From Colletes latitarsis (Eukaryota > Arthropoda > Insecta > Hymenoptera > Colletidae): a DNA stretch of 64,000 nucleotides. Shown piece after piece: positions 1 through 12,090 of the stretch (its first letter is position 1; every line of letters starts with the position of its first letter). Position numbers and translations under genes: made by a program. The notes below the pieces were generated by a model. It searched no databases. It was not told the origin of the DNA and saw only the letters and a program-made list of their open reading frames with translations. The stretch spans positions 3,224,001-3,288,000 of the forward strand of contig NW_027488378.1 of assembly GCF_051014445.1 (NCBI RefSeq), read 5' to 3'.

Positions 1-3000
1 CATACTTGTTGGCCAGATCCTGTGTTTTTTCGAGTTTGAATCACGTAGTAATGTGGTACCACACTGAAACAGACAATTAAACCTGGTTTCAATCAATATT
101 TTAGAGGATAAAACCGGTTAGGTCAGGGTTAGGTCTGGGTTATGCCCGCATCTGGCTCATGATTTTGCCTCCTTCGCATACTTGTTGGACAGGTCCTGGG
201 TTTTTTCGGGTTTGAATAACGTAGTAATGTGGTACCACACTGAAACAGACAATTGAACCTGGTTTCGATCAATATTTTAGAGGATAACACCGGTTAGGTC
301 TGGGTTAGGTCTGGGTTATGCCCGCATCTGGCTCATGATTTTGCCTTGTCCGCATTCTTGTTGGCCAGATCCTTGGTTTTCTCTGGTTTGAATCACGGAG
401 TAATGGGGTACCAGACTGAAACAGTCAATTAAACCTGGATTCGATCCACATTTTAGAGGATAACAACGGTTAGGTCTGGGTTATGCCCGCATCTGGCGCA
501 TGATTTTGCCTTCTTCGCATACTTGTTGGCCTGATTATGGGTTTTTTCGGATTTGAATCATGTAGTAATGTGGTACCACACAGTAACAGTCAATTAAACC
601 TGGATTCGGCCAGCATTTTAGTCGGTAACACCGGTTAGGTCTGGGTTAGGTCTGGGTAATGCCCGCATCTGCCTCATGATTTTGCCTTTTCCGCATACTT
701 GTTGGCCAGATCCTTGGTTTTCTCTGGTTTGAATCACGTAGTAATGGGGTACCACACTGACACAGTCAATTAAACCTGGTTTCGATGAATATTATAGAGG
801 ATAAAACCGGTTAGGTCTGGGTTAGGTCTGGGTTATGCCCGCATCTCGCTCATGATTTTGCCTTCTTCGCATTCTTGTTGGCCAGATCCTTGGTTTTCTC
901 TGGTTTGAATCACGTAGTAATGTGGCACCACACTGAAACAGACAATTGAACCTGGTTTCGATCAATATTTTAGAGGATAACACCGGTTAGGTCTGGGTTA
1001 GGTCTGGGTTATGCCCGCATCTGGCTCATGATTTTGCCTTCTTCGCAAATTTGTTGGCCAGATCCTGGATTTTTTCGGGTTTGAATCACGTGGAAACGTG
1101 GTACCAAACAGTTACAGTCAATTAAGCCTGGATTCGGACAGTATTTTAGAGGATAACACCGGTTAGGTCTGGGTCAGGTCTGGGTTATGCCCGCATGTGG
1201 CTCATGATTTTGCCTTTTCCGCATACCTGTAGGCGAGATCCTTGGTTTTCTCTGGTTTGAATCACGTAGAAATGGGGTACCGCACTGAAACAGACAGTTA
1301 AACCTGGTTTCGATGAATATTATAGAGGATAAAACCGGTTAGGTCTGGGTTAGGCCTGGGTTATGCCCGCATCTGGCTCATGATTTTGCCTTCTTCGCAT
1401 ACTTGTTGGCCATATCCTGGGTTTTTTCGGGTTTGAATCACGTAGTAATGTGGAACCACACAGTAACAGTCAATTATACCTGGATCCGGTAAGTATTTTA
1501 GTCGGTAACACCGGTTAGGACTGGGTTAGGTCTCGGTTATGCCCACATGTGGCTCATGATTTTGCCTCTTCCGCATACCTGTGGGCCAGATCCTTGGTTT
1601 TCTCTGGTTTGAATCACGTAGTAATGGGGTACCACACTGAAACAAATTAAACCTGGTTTCGATGAATATTATAGAGGATAAAACCGGTTAGGTCTGGGTT
1701 AGGCCTGGGTTATGCCCGCATCTGGCTCATGATTTTGCCATCTTCGCATACTTGTTGGCCAGATCCTGGGTGTTTTCGGGTTTGAATCACATAGTAATGT
1801 GGCACCACATTGAAACAGTCAATTAAACCTGGTTTCGATTAATATTTTAGAGGATAAAACTGGTTAGGTCTGGGTTAGATCTGGGTTATGCCCGCATCTG
1901 CCTCATGATTTTGCCTTCTGCGCATACTTGTTGGCCAGATCCTTGGTTTTCTCTGGTTTGAATCACGTTGTAATGTGGTACCACAGCGAAACAGTCCATT
2001 AAACTTGGTTTCGATCAATATTTTCTAGGATAAAACCGGTTAGGTTTGGGTTAGGTCTAGGTTATTCCCGCATCTGTGTCATGACTTTGCCTAATTCGCG
2101 TACTTGTTGGCCAGATCCTGTGTTTTTTCGGGTTTGAATCACGTAGTAATGTGGAACCACACAGTAACAGTCAATTAAACTTGGATTCGGTCAGTATTTT
2201 AGTCGGTAACACCGGTTAGGTCTGAGTTAGGTCTGGGTTATGCCCGCATCTCGCTCATGATTTTGCCTTCTTCGCATTCTTGTTGGCCAGATCCTTGGTT
2301 TTTTATGGTTTGAATCACGTAGTAATGTGGCACCACATTGAAACAGTCATTTAAACCTGGTTTCGATCAATATTTTAGAGGATAAATCCGGTTAGGTCTG
2401 GGTTAGGTCTGGGTTATGCCCGCATCTGGCTCATGATTTTGCCTTCTGCGCATACTTGTTGGCCAGATCCTTGGTTTTCTCTGGTTTGAATCACGTTGTA
2501 ATGTGGTACCACAGCGAAACAGTCCATTAAACTTGGTTTCGATCAATATTTTCTAGGATAAAACCGGTTAGGTCTGGGTTAGGCCTGGGTTATGCCCGCA
2601 TCTGGCTCATGATTTTGCCATCTTCGCATACTTGTTGGCCAGATCCTGGGTGTTTTCGGGTTTGAATCACATAGTAATGTGGCACCACATTGAAACAGTC
2701 AATTAAACCTGGTTTCGATTAATATTTTAGAGGATAAAACTGGTTAGGTCTTGGTTAGGTCTGGGTTATGCCCGCATCTGGCTCATGATTTTGCCTTCTG
2801 CGCATACTTGTTGGCCAGATCCTTGGTTTTCTCTGGTTTGAATCACGTTGTAATGTGGTACCACAGCGAAACAGTCCATTAAACTTGGTTTCGATCAATA
2901 TTTTCTAGGATAAAACCGGTTAGGTCTGGACTAGGCCTGGGTTACGCCCGCATCTGGCTGATGATTTTGCCTTCTTCGCATACTTGTTGGCCATATCCTG

Positions 3001-4155
3001 GGTTTTTTCGGGTTTGAATCACGTAGTAATGTGGAACCACACAGTAACAGTCAATTATACCTGGATTCGGTAAGTATTTTAGTCGGTAACACCGGTTAGG
3101 ACTGGGTTAGGTCTCGGTTATGCCCACATGTGGCTCATGATTTTGCCTCTTCCGCTTACCTGTGGGCCAGATCCTTGGTTTTCTCTGGTTTGAATCACGT
3201 AGTAATGGGGTACCACACTGAAACAGACAATTAAACCTGGTTTCGATGAATATTATAGAGGATAAAACCGGTTAGGTCTGGGTTAGGCCTGGGTTATGTC
3301 CGCATCTGGCTCATGACTTTGCCATCTTCGCATACTTGTTGGCCAGATCCTGGGTGTTTTCGGGTTTGAATCACATAGTAATGTGGCACCACATTGAAAC
3401 AGTCAATTAAACCTGGTTTCGATTAATATTTTAGAGGATAAAACTGGTTAGGTCTGGGTTAGGTCTGGGTTATGCCCGCATCTGGCTCATGATTTTGCCT
3501 CCTTCGCATACTTGTTGGACAGGTCCTGGGTTTTTTCGGGTTAGAATAACGTAGTAATGTGGTACCACACTGAAACAGACAATTGAACCTGGTTTCGATC
3601 AATATTTTAGAGGATAACACCGGTTAGGTCTGGGTTAGGTCTGGGTTATGCCCGCATCTGGCTCATGATTTTGCCTTGTCCGCATTCTTGTTGGCCAGAT
3701 CCTTGGTTTTCTCTGGTTTGAATCACGGAGTAATGGGGTACCACACTGAAACAGTCAATTAAACCTGGATTCGATCCACATTTTAGAGGATAACAACGGT
3801 TAGGTCTGGGTTATGCCCGCATCTGGCGCATGATTTTGCCTTCTTCGCATACTTGTTGGCCTGATTATGGGTTTTTTCGGATTTGAATCATGTAGTAATG
3901 TGGTACCACACAGTAACAGTCAATTAAACCTGGATTCGGCCAGCATTTTAGTCGGTAACACCGGTTAGGTCTGGGTTAGGTCTGGGTAATGCCCGCATCT
4001 GCCTCATGATTTTGCCTTTTCCGCATACTTGTTGGCCAGATCCTTGGTTTTCTCTGGTTTGAATCACGTAGTAATGGGGTACCACACTGACACAGTCAAT
4101 TAAACCTGGTTTCGATGAATATTATAGAGGATAAAACCGGTTAGGTCTGGGTTAG
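1..4155 (+). repeat. HOR block A, copy 1
   Basis: This block is repeated at 16261-20418. The distance between matching positions is 16260 at the left end, 16084 from about 370, 16087 after a 3 bp deletion near 1645 (AAACAAATTAAACC), and 16263 after about 2925. The jumps between 16260, 16084 and 16263 are whole-monomer gains or losses. A rare CCAGAC variant at 411 is shared with 16495. Inside the block, 141-825 recurs at 3471-4155 (3330 bp apart, 19 monomers minus 14), so the block is one turn of a 19/20-monomer HOR. Confidence 0.8.
486..500 (-). other. CENP-B box-like motif, weak
   Basis: On the minus strand this reads TGCGCCAGATGCGGG. It matches eight of the nine essential positions of the mammalian CENP-B box (TTCG, A and CGGG spaced by four and two bases); the mismatch is the second T. 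Monomers with CTGGCGCATG, for example near 3821, 16575, 20082, 32150, 35660 and 43730, share it. The usual monomer reads CTGGCTCATG and keeps only seven of nine. No sign here shows that a CENP-B-like protein exists in this organism, so this may be chance. Confidence 0.25.
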
Positions 4156-4184
4156 GCCTGGGTTATGCCCGCATCTGGCTCATG

Positions 4185-7100
4185 ATTTTGCCTTTTCCGC
4201 ATACTTGTAGGCCAGATCCGTGGATTTTTATGGTTTGAATCACGTAGTAATGAGGTACCACACTGAAACAGACAATTAAACCTGGTTTCGATGAATATTA
4301 TAGAGGATAAAACCGGTTAGGTCAGGGTTAGGTCTGGGTTATGCCCGCATCTGGCTCATGATTTTGCCTTTTTCGCATACTTGTTGGCCAGATCCTGTGT
4401 TTTTTCGAGTTTGAATCACGTAGTAATGTGGTACCACACTGAAACAGACAATTAAACCTGGTTTCAATCAATATTTTGGAGGATAAAACCGGTTAGGTCT
4501 GGGTCAGGTCTGGGTTATGCCCGCATGTGGCTCATGATTTTGCCTTTTCCGCATACCTGTAGGCCAGATCCTTGGTTTTCTCTGGTTTGAATCACGTTGT
4601 AATGGGGTACCGCACTGAAACAGACAGTTAAACCTGGTTTCGATGAATATTATAGAGGATAAAACCGGTTAGGTCTGGGTTAGGCCTGGGTTATGCCCGC
4701 ATCTGGCTCATGATTTTGCCATCTTCGCATACTTGTTGGCCAGATCCTGGGTGTTTTCGGGTTTGAATCACATAGTAATGTGGCACCACGTTGAAACAGT
4801 CAATTAAACCTGGTTTCGGTTAATATTTTAGAGGATAAAACTGGTTAGGTCTGGGTTAGGTCTGGGTTATGCCCGCATCTGGCTCATGATTTTGCCTTCT
4901 GCGCATACTTGTTGGCCAGATCCTTGGTTTTCTCTGGTTTGAATCACGTTGTAATGTGGTACCACAGCGAAACAGTCCATTAAACTTGGTTTCGATCAAT
5001 ATTTTCTAGGATAAAACCGGTTAGGTTTGGGTTAGGTCTAGGTTATTCCCGCATCTGTGTCATGACTTTGCCTAATTCGCGTACTTGTTGGCCAGATCCT
5101 GTGTTTTTTCGGGTTTGAATCACGGAGAAATGTGGTACCACACTGAAACAGACAATTAAACCTGGTTTCGATGAATATTTTAGAGGATAAAACCGGTTAG
5201 GTCTGGATTAGGCCTGGGTTATGCCCGCATCTGGCTGATGATTTTGCCTTCTTCGCATACTTGTTGGCCATATCCTGGGTTTTTTCGGGTTTGAATCACG
5301 TAGTAATGTGGAACCACACAGTAACAGTCAATTATACCTGGATTCGGTCAGTATTTTAGTCGGTAACACCGCATAGGTCTGGGTTACGTCTGGGTTATAC
5401 CCGCATCTGGCTCATGATTTTGCCTTGTCCGCATTCTTGTTGGCCAGATCCTTGGTTTTCTCGGGTTTGAATCACGGAGTAATGGGGTACCACACTGAAA
5501 CAGTCAATTAAACCTGGTTTCGATCCACATTTTAGAGGACAACAACGGTTAGGCCTGGGTTATGCCCGCATCTGGCTGATGATTTTGCCTTCTTCGCATA
5601 CTTGTTGGCCATATCCTGGGTTTTTTCGGGTTTGAATCACGTAGTAATGTGGAACCACACAGTAACAGTCAATTATACCTGGATTCGGTAAGTATTTTAG
5701 TCGGTAACACCGGTTAGGACTGGGTTAGGTCTCAGTTATGCCCACATGTGGCTCATGATTTTGCCTCTTCCGCATACCTGTGGGCCAGATCCTTGGTTTT
5801 CTCTGGTTTGAATCACGTAGTAATGGGGTACCACACTGAAACAGACAATTAAACCTGGTTTCGATGAATATTATACAGGATAAAACTGGTTAGGTCTGGG
5901 TTAGGCCTGGGTTATGCCCGCATCTGGCTCATGATTTTGCCTTCTTCGCATACTTGTTGGCCATATCCTGGGTTTTTTCGGGTTTGAATCACGTAGTAAT
6001 GTGGAACCACACAGTAACAGTCAATTATACCTGGATTCGGCCAGTATTTTAGTCGGTAACACCGGTTAGGACTGGGTTAGATCTGGGTCATGCCCGCATC
6101 TGGCTCAAGATTGTGCCTATTCCGCATTCTTGTTGGCCAGATCCTTGGTTTTCTCTGGTTTGAATCACGTAGTAATGTGGTACCACACTGAAACAGACAA
6201 TTAAACCTGGTTTCGATCAATATTTCAGAGGATAACACCGGTTAGGTCTCAGTTAGGCCTGGGTTATGCCCGCATCTCGCTCATGATTTTGCATTCTTCG
6301 CATTCTTGTTGGCCAGATCCTTGGTTTTTTCTGGTTTGAATCACGTAGTAATGTGGCACCACATTGAAACAGTCATTTAAACCTGGTTTCGATCAATATT
6401 TTAGAGGATAAAACCGGTTAGGTCTGAGTTAGGTCTGGGTTATGCCCGCATCTCGCTCATGATTTTGCCTTCTTCGCATTCTTGTTGGCCAGATCCTTGG
6501 TTTTTTCTGGTTTGAATCACGTAGTAATGTGGCACCACATTGAAACAGTCATTTAAACCTGGTTTCGATCAATATTTTAGAGGATAAAACCGGTTAGGTC
6601 TGGGTTAGAAATGGGTTATGTTCACATCTGGCTCATGATTTTGCCTTCTTCGCATACTTGGCCAGATCCTGTGTTTTTTCGGGTTTGAATCACGTAGTAA
6701 CGTGGCACCAAACAGTTACAGTCAATTAAGCCTGGATTCGGTCAGTGTTTTAGAGGATAACACCGGTTAGGTCTGGGTCAGGTCTGGGTTATGCCCGCAT
6801 GTGGCTCATGATTTTGCCTTCTTCGCATACTTGTTTGGCCAGATCCTTGGTTTTTTCTGGTTTGAATCACGTAGTAATGTGGTACGACGAAGTAACAGTG
6901 AATTAAACCTGGATTCGGTCAGTATTTTAGTCGGTGACACCGGTTAGGCCTGGGTTAGATCTGGGTTATGCCCCCATCTGACTCATGATTTTACATTCTT
7001 CGCATTCTTGTTGGAAAGATCCTTGGTTTTTTCGGGTTTGAATCACGTAGTAATGTGGCACCACATTGAAACAGTCATTTAAACCTGGTTTCGATCAATA

Positions 7101-7685
7101 TTTTAGAGGATAAAACCGGTTAGGTCTGGGTTAGAAATGGGTTATGTTCACATCTGGCTCATGATTTTGCCTTCTTCGCATACTTGGCCAGATCCTGTGT
7201 TTTTTCGGGTTTGAATCACGTAGTAACGTCGCACCAAACAGTTACAGTCAATTAAGCCTGGATTCGGTCAGTGTTTTAGAGGATAAAACCGGTTAGGTCT
7301 GAGTTAGGTCTGGGTTATGCTCGCATCTCGCTCATGATTTTGCCTTCTTCGCATTCTTGTTGGCCAGATCCTTGGTTTTTTCTGGTTTGAATCACGTAGT
7401 AATGTGGCACCACATTGAAACAGTCATTTAAACCTGGTTTCGATCAATATTTTAGAGGATAAAACCGGTTAGGTCTGGGTTAGAAATGGGTTATGTTCAC
7501 ATCTGGCTCATGATTTTGCCTTCTTCGCATACTTGGCCAGATCCTGTGTTTTTTCGGGTTTGAATCACGTAGTAACGTGGCACCAAACAGTTACAGTCAA
7601 TTAAGCCTGGATTCGGTCAGTGTTTTAGAGGATAACACCGGTTAGGTCTGGGTCAGGTCTGGGTTATGCCCGCATGTGGCTCATG
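4185..7685 (+). repeat. 20-monomer HOR unit, 3501 bp, copy 1
   Basis: Matching landmarks repeat 3501 bases later, for example the rare GTGGATTTTTATGG at 4220 and 7721, and ATCTGGGTCATGCC before 6089 and 9590. The length equals 20 x 176 minus 11 (one short monomer near 5546), minus 3 x 3 (three CATACTTGGCC monomers near 6653, 7183 and 7533) plus 1 (TTGTTTGGCC near 6831). The exact arithmetic supports the 20-monomer count. No gene is seen in it. Confidence 0.85.
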
Positions 7686-10040
7686 ATTTTGCCTTTTCCG
7701 CATACTTGTAGGCCAGATCCGTGGATTTTTATGGTTTGAATCACGTAGTAATGAGGTACCACACTGAAACAGACAATTAAACCTGGTTTCGATGAATATT
7801 ATAGAGGATAAAACCGGTTAGGTCAGGGTTAGGTCTGGGTTATGCCCGCATCTGGCTCATGATTTTGCCTTTTTCGCATACTTGTTGGCCAGATCCTGTG
7901 TTTTTTCGAGTTTGAATCACGTAGTAATGTGGTACCACACTGAAACAGACAATTAAACCTGGTTTCAATCAATATTTTGGAGGATAAAACCGGTTAGGTC
8001 TGGGTCAGGTCTGGGTTATGCCCGCATGTGGCTCATGATTTTGCCTTTTCCGCATACCTGTAGGCCAGATCCTTGGTTTTCTCTGGTTTGAATCACCTTG
8101 TAATGGGGTACCGCACTGAAACAGACAGTTAAACCTGGTTTCGATGAATATTATAGAGGATAAAACCGGTTAGGTCTGGGTTAGGCCTGGGTTATGCCCG
8201 CATCTGGCTCATGATTTTGCCATCTTCGCATACTTGTTGGCCAGATCCTGGGTGTTTTCGGGTTTGAATCACATAGTAATGTGGCACCACGTTGAAACAG
8301 TCAATTAAACCTGGTTTCGGTTAATATTTTAGAGGATAAAACTGGTTAGGTCTGGGTTAGGTCTGGGTTATGCCCGCATCTGGCTCATGATTTTGCCTTC
8401 TGCGCATACTTGTTGGCCAGATCCTTGGTTTTCTCTGGTTTGAATCACGTTGTAATGTGCTACCACAGCGAAACAGTCCATTAAACTTGGTTTCGATCAA
8501 TATTTTCTAGGATAAAACCGGTTAGGTTTGGGTTAGGTCTAGGTTATTCCCGCATCTGTGTCATGACTTTGCCTAATTCGCGTACTTGTTGGCCAGATCC
8601 TGTGTTTTTTCGGGTTTGAATCACGGAGAAATGTGGTACCACACTGAAACAGACAATTAAACCTGGTTTCGATGAATATTTTAGAGGATAAAACCGGTTA
8701 GGTCTGGATTAGGCCTGGGTTATGCCCGCATCTGGCTGATGATTTTGCCTTCTTCGCATACTTGTTGGCCATATCCTGGGTTTTTTCGGGTTTGAATCAC
8801 GTAGTAATGTGGAACCACACAGTAACAGTCAATTATACCTGGATTCGGTCAGTATTTTAGTCGGTAACACCGCATAGGTCTGGGTTACGTCTGGGTTATA
8901 CCCGCATCTGGCTCATGATTTTGCCTTGTCCGCATTCTTGTTGGCCAGATCCTTGGTTTTCTCGGGTTTGAATCACGGAGTAATGGGGTACCACACTGAA
9001 ACAGTCAATTAAACCTGGTTTCGATCCACATTTTAGAGGACAACAACGGTTAGGCCTGGGTTATGCCCGCATCTGGCTGATGATTTTGCCTTCTTCGCAT
9101 ACTTGTTGGCCATATCCTGGGTTTTTTCGGGTTTGAATCACGTAGTAATGTGGAACCACACAGTAACAGTCAATTATACCTGGATTCGGTAAGTATTTTA
9201 GTCGGTAACACCGGTTAGGACTGGGTTAGGTCTCGGTTATGCCCACATGTGGCTCATGATTTTGCCTCTTCCGCATACCTGTGGGCCAGATCCTTGGTTT
9301 TCTCTGGTTTGAATCACGTAGTAATGGGGTACCACACTGAAACAGACAATTAAACCTGGTTTCGATGAATATTATAGAGGATAAAACTGGTTAGGTCTGG
9401 GTTAGGCCTGGGTTATGCCCGCATCTGGCTCATGATTTTGCCTTCTTCGCATACTTGTTGGCCATATCCTGGGTTTTTTCGGGTTTGAATCACGTAGTAA
9501 TGTGGAACCACACAGTAACAGTCAATTATACCTGGATTCGGTCAGTATTTTAGTCGGTAACACCGGTTAGGACTGGGTTAGATCTGGGTCATGCCCGCAT
9601 CTGGCTCAAGATTGTGCCTATTCCGCATTCTTGTTGGCCAGATCCTTGGTTTTCTCTGGTTTGAATCACGTAGTAATGTGGTACCACACTGAAACAGACA
9701 ATTAAACCTGGTTTCGATCAATATTTCAGAGGATAACACCGGTTAGGTCTGAGTTAGGTCTGGGTTATGCCCGCATCTCGCTCATGATTTTGCATTCTTC
9801 GCATTCTTGTTGGCCAGATCCTTGGTTTTTTCTGGTTTGAATCACGTAGTAATGTGGCACCACATTGAAACAGTCATTTAAACCTGGTTTCGATCAATAT
9901 TTTAGAGGATAAAACCGGTTAGGTCTGAGTTAGGTCTGGGTTATGCCCGCATCTCGCTCATGATTTTGCCTTCTTCGCATTCTTGTTGGCCAGATCCTTG
10001 GTTTTTTCTGGTTTGAATCACGTAGTAATGTGGCACCACA
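7686..10040 (+). repeat. 20-monomer HOR unit, 3501 bp, partial copy 2
   Basis: Follows copy 1 directly and matches it with few substitutions until about 10040, where the sequence switches from CACATTGAAACAGTCATTT to CACACTGAAACAGTCCATT, the start of another HOR type. About two thirds of the unit is present. A small cluster of differences near 9750 (CTGAGTTAGGTCTGG against CTCAGTTAGGCCTGG near 6249) shows the copies are not identical. Confidence 0.8.
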
Positions 10041-12090
10041 CTGAAACAGTCCATTAAACTTGGTTTCGATCCACATTTTAGAGGATAACACCGGTTAGGT
10101 CTGGGTTAGTGCCCGCATCAGGCTCATGATTTTGCCCTCTTCGCAAACTTGTTGGCCAGATCCTGGGTTTTTTAGGGTTTGAATCACGTAGTAATGTGGC
10201 ACCACACTGAAACAGTCCATTAAACTCGGTTTCGATCCTCATTTTAGAGGATAACAACGGTTAGGTCTAGGGTATGCCCGCATCTGGCTCATGATTTTGC
10301 CTTTTCCGCATACTTGTAGGCCGGATCCGTGGTTTTCTCTGGTTTGAATCACGTAGTAATGTGGTACCACAGCGAAACAGTCAACTATACCTGGATTCGA
10401 TCAATATTTTAGAGGATAACAACGGTTACGTCTGGGTTAGGTCTGGGTTATTCCCGCATCTGGCTCATGATTTTGCCTTCTGGGCATACTTGTTGGCAAG
10501 ATCCTTGGTTTTATCTGGTTTGAATCACTTAGTAATGTGGTACCACAGAGAAACAGTCAATTAAACTTGGTTTCGATCAATATTTTGGAGGATAAAACCG
10601 GTTAGGTCTGGGTTAGGTCTAGGTTATTCCCGCATCTGGGTCATGATTTTGCCTAATTCGCATACTTGTTGGCCAGATCCTGTGTTTTTTCGAGTTTGAA
10701 TCACGTAGTAATGTGGTACCACACTGAAACAGACAATTAAACCTGGTTTCAATCAATATTTTAGAGGATAAAACCGGTTAGGTCAGGGTTAGGTCTGGGT
10801 TATGCCCGCATCTGGCTCATGATTTTGCCCTCTTCGCAACCTTGTTGGCCAGATCCTGGGTTTTTTAGGGTTTGAATCACGTAGTAATGTGGCACCACTC
10901 TGAAACAGTCCATTAAACTTGGTTTCGATCCACATTTCAGAGGATAACAACGGTTAGGTCTGGGGTATGCCCGCATCTGGCGCATGATTTTGCCTTTTCC
11001 GCATACTTGTTGGCCAGATCCTTGGTTTTCTCTGGTTTGAATCACGTAGTAATGTGGTACCACAGCGAAACACTCCATTAAACTTGGTTTCGATCAATAT
11101 TTTGGAGGATAAAACCGATTAGGTCTGGGTTAGGTCTAGGTTATTCCCGCATCTGGGTCATGATTTTGCCTAATTCGCATTCTTGTTGGCCAGATCCTGT
11201 GTTTTTTCGGGTTTGAATCACGTAGTAATGTGGTACCACACTGAAACAGACAATTAAACCTGGTTTCAATCAATATTATAGAGGATAAAACCGGTTAGGT
11301 CTGGGTTAGGTCTGGGTTATGCCCGCATCTGGCTCATGATTTTGCCTCCTTCGCATACTTGTTGGACAGGTCCTGGGTTTTTTCGGGTTTGAACAACGTA
11401 GTAATGTGTTGCCACACAGTAACAGTCAATTAAAGCTAGATTCGGTCAGTATTTCAGTCGGTAACACCGGTTAGGTCTGGGTTATACCCGCATCTCGCTC
11501 ATGATTTTGCCTTCTTCGCATACTTGTTGGCCAGATCCTGGGTTTTTTCCTGTTTGAAACACGTAGTAATGTGGTACCACAGCGAAACAGTCTACTAAAC
11601 CTGGTTCGATCAATATTTTACAGGGTAACACCGGTTAGATCTGGGTTAGGTCTGGGTTATGCCCGCATCTGGCTCATGATTTTGCCTTTTCCGCAAACTT
11701 GTGGGCCATATCCTGTGTTTTTTCGGGTTTGAATCACGTAGTAATGTGGTACCACAGCGAAACAGTCTACTAAACCTGGTTCGATCAATATTTTACTGGG
11801 TAACACCGGTTAGATCTGGGTTTGGTCTGGGTTATGCCCGCATCTGGCTCATGATTTTGCCTTTTCCGCATACTTGTTGGCCAGATCCTGGGTTTTTTCG
11901 GGTTTGAATCACGTAGTCATGTGGCACCACATTGAAACAGTCAATTAAACCTGGTTTCGATCAATATTTTAGAGGATAAAACCGGTTAGGTCTCGATTAG
12001 GTCTGGGTTAAGCCCGCATCTCGCTCATGATTTTGCCTTCTTCGCATTCTTGTTGGCCAGATCCTTGGTTTTCTCTGGTTTGAATCACGT
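10041..12090 (+). repeat. Satellite block related to the right-half HOR (type B)
   Basis: Monomers here resemble those near 26170-27760 and those of the 3507 bp HOR from 31516 on. Shared markers are TTTGCCCTCTTCGCAA near 10834, 26551 and 31999, AAAGCTAGATTCGG near 11431, and TTTTTTCCTGTTTGAAACACG near 11550. Two neighbouring monomers with TCTACTAAACCTGGTTCG lie exactly 175 bp apart (AGCGA at 11581 and 11756), a single-monomer tandem duplication that type B units further right do not have. It looks like an older, isolated piece of the HOR that was later amplified. Confidence 0.7.
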
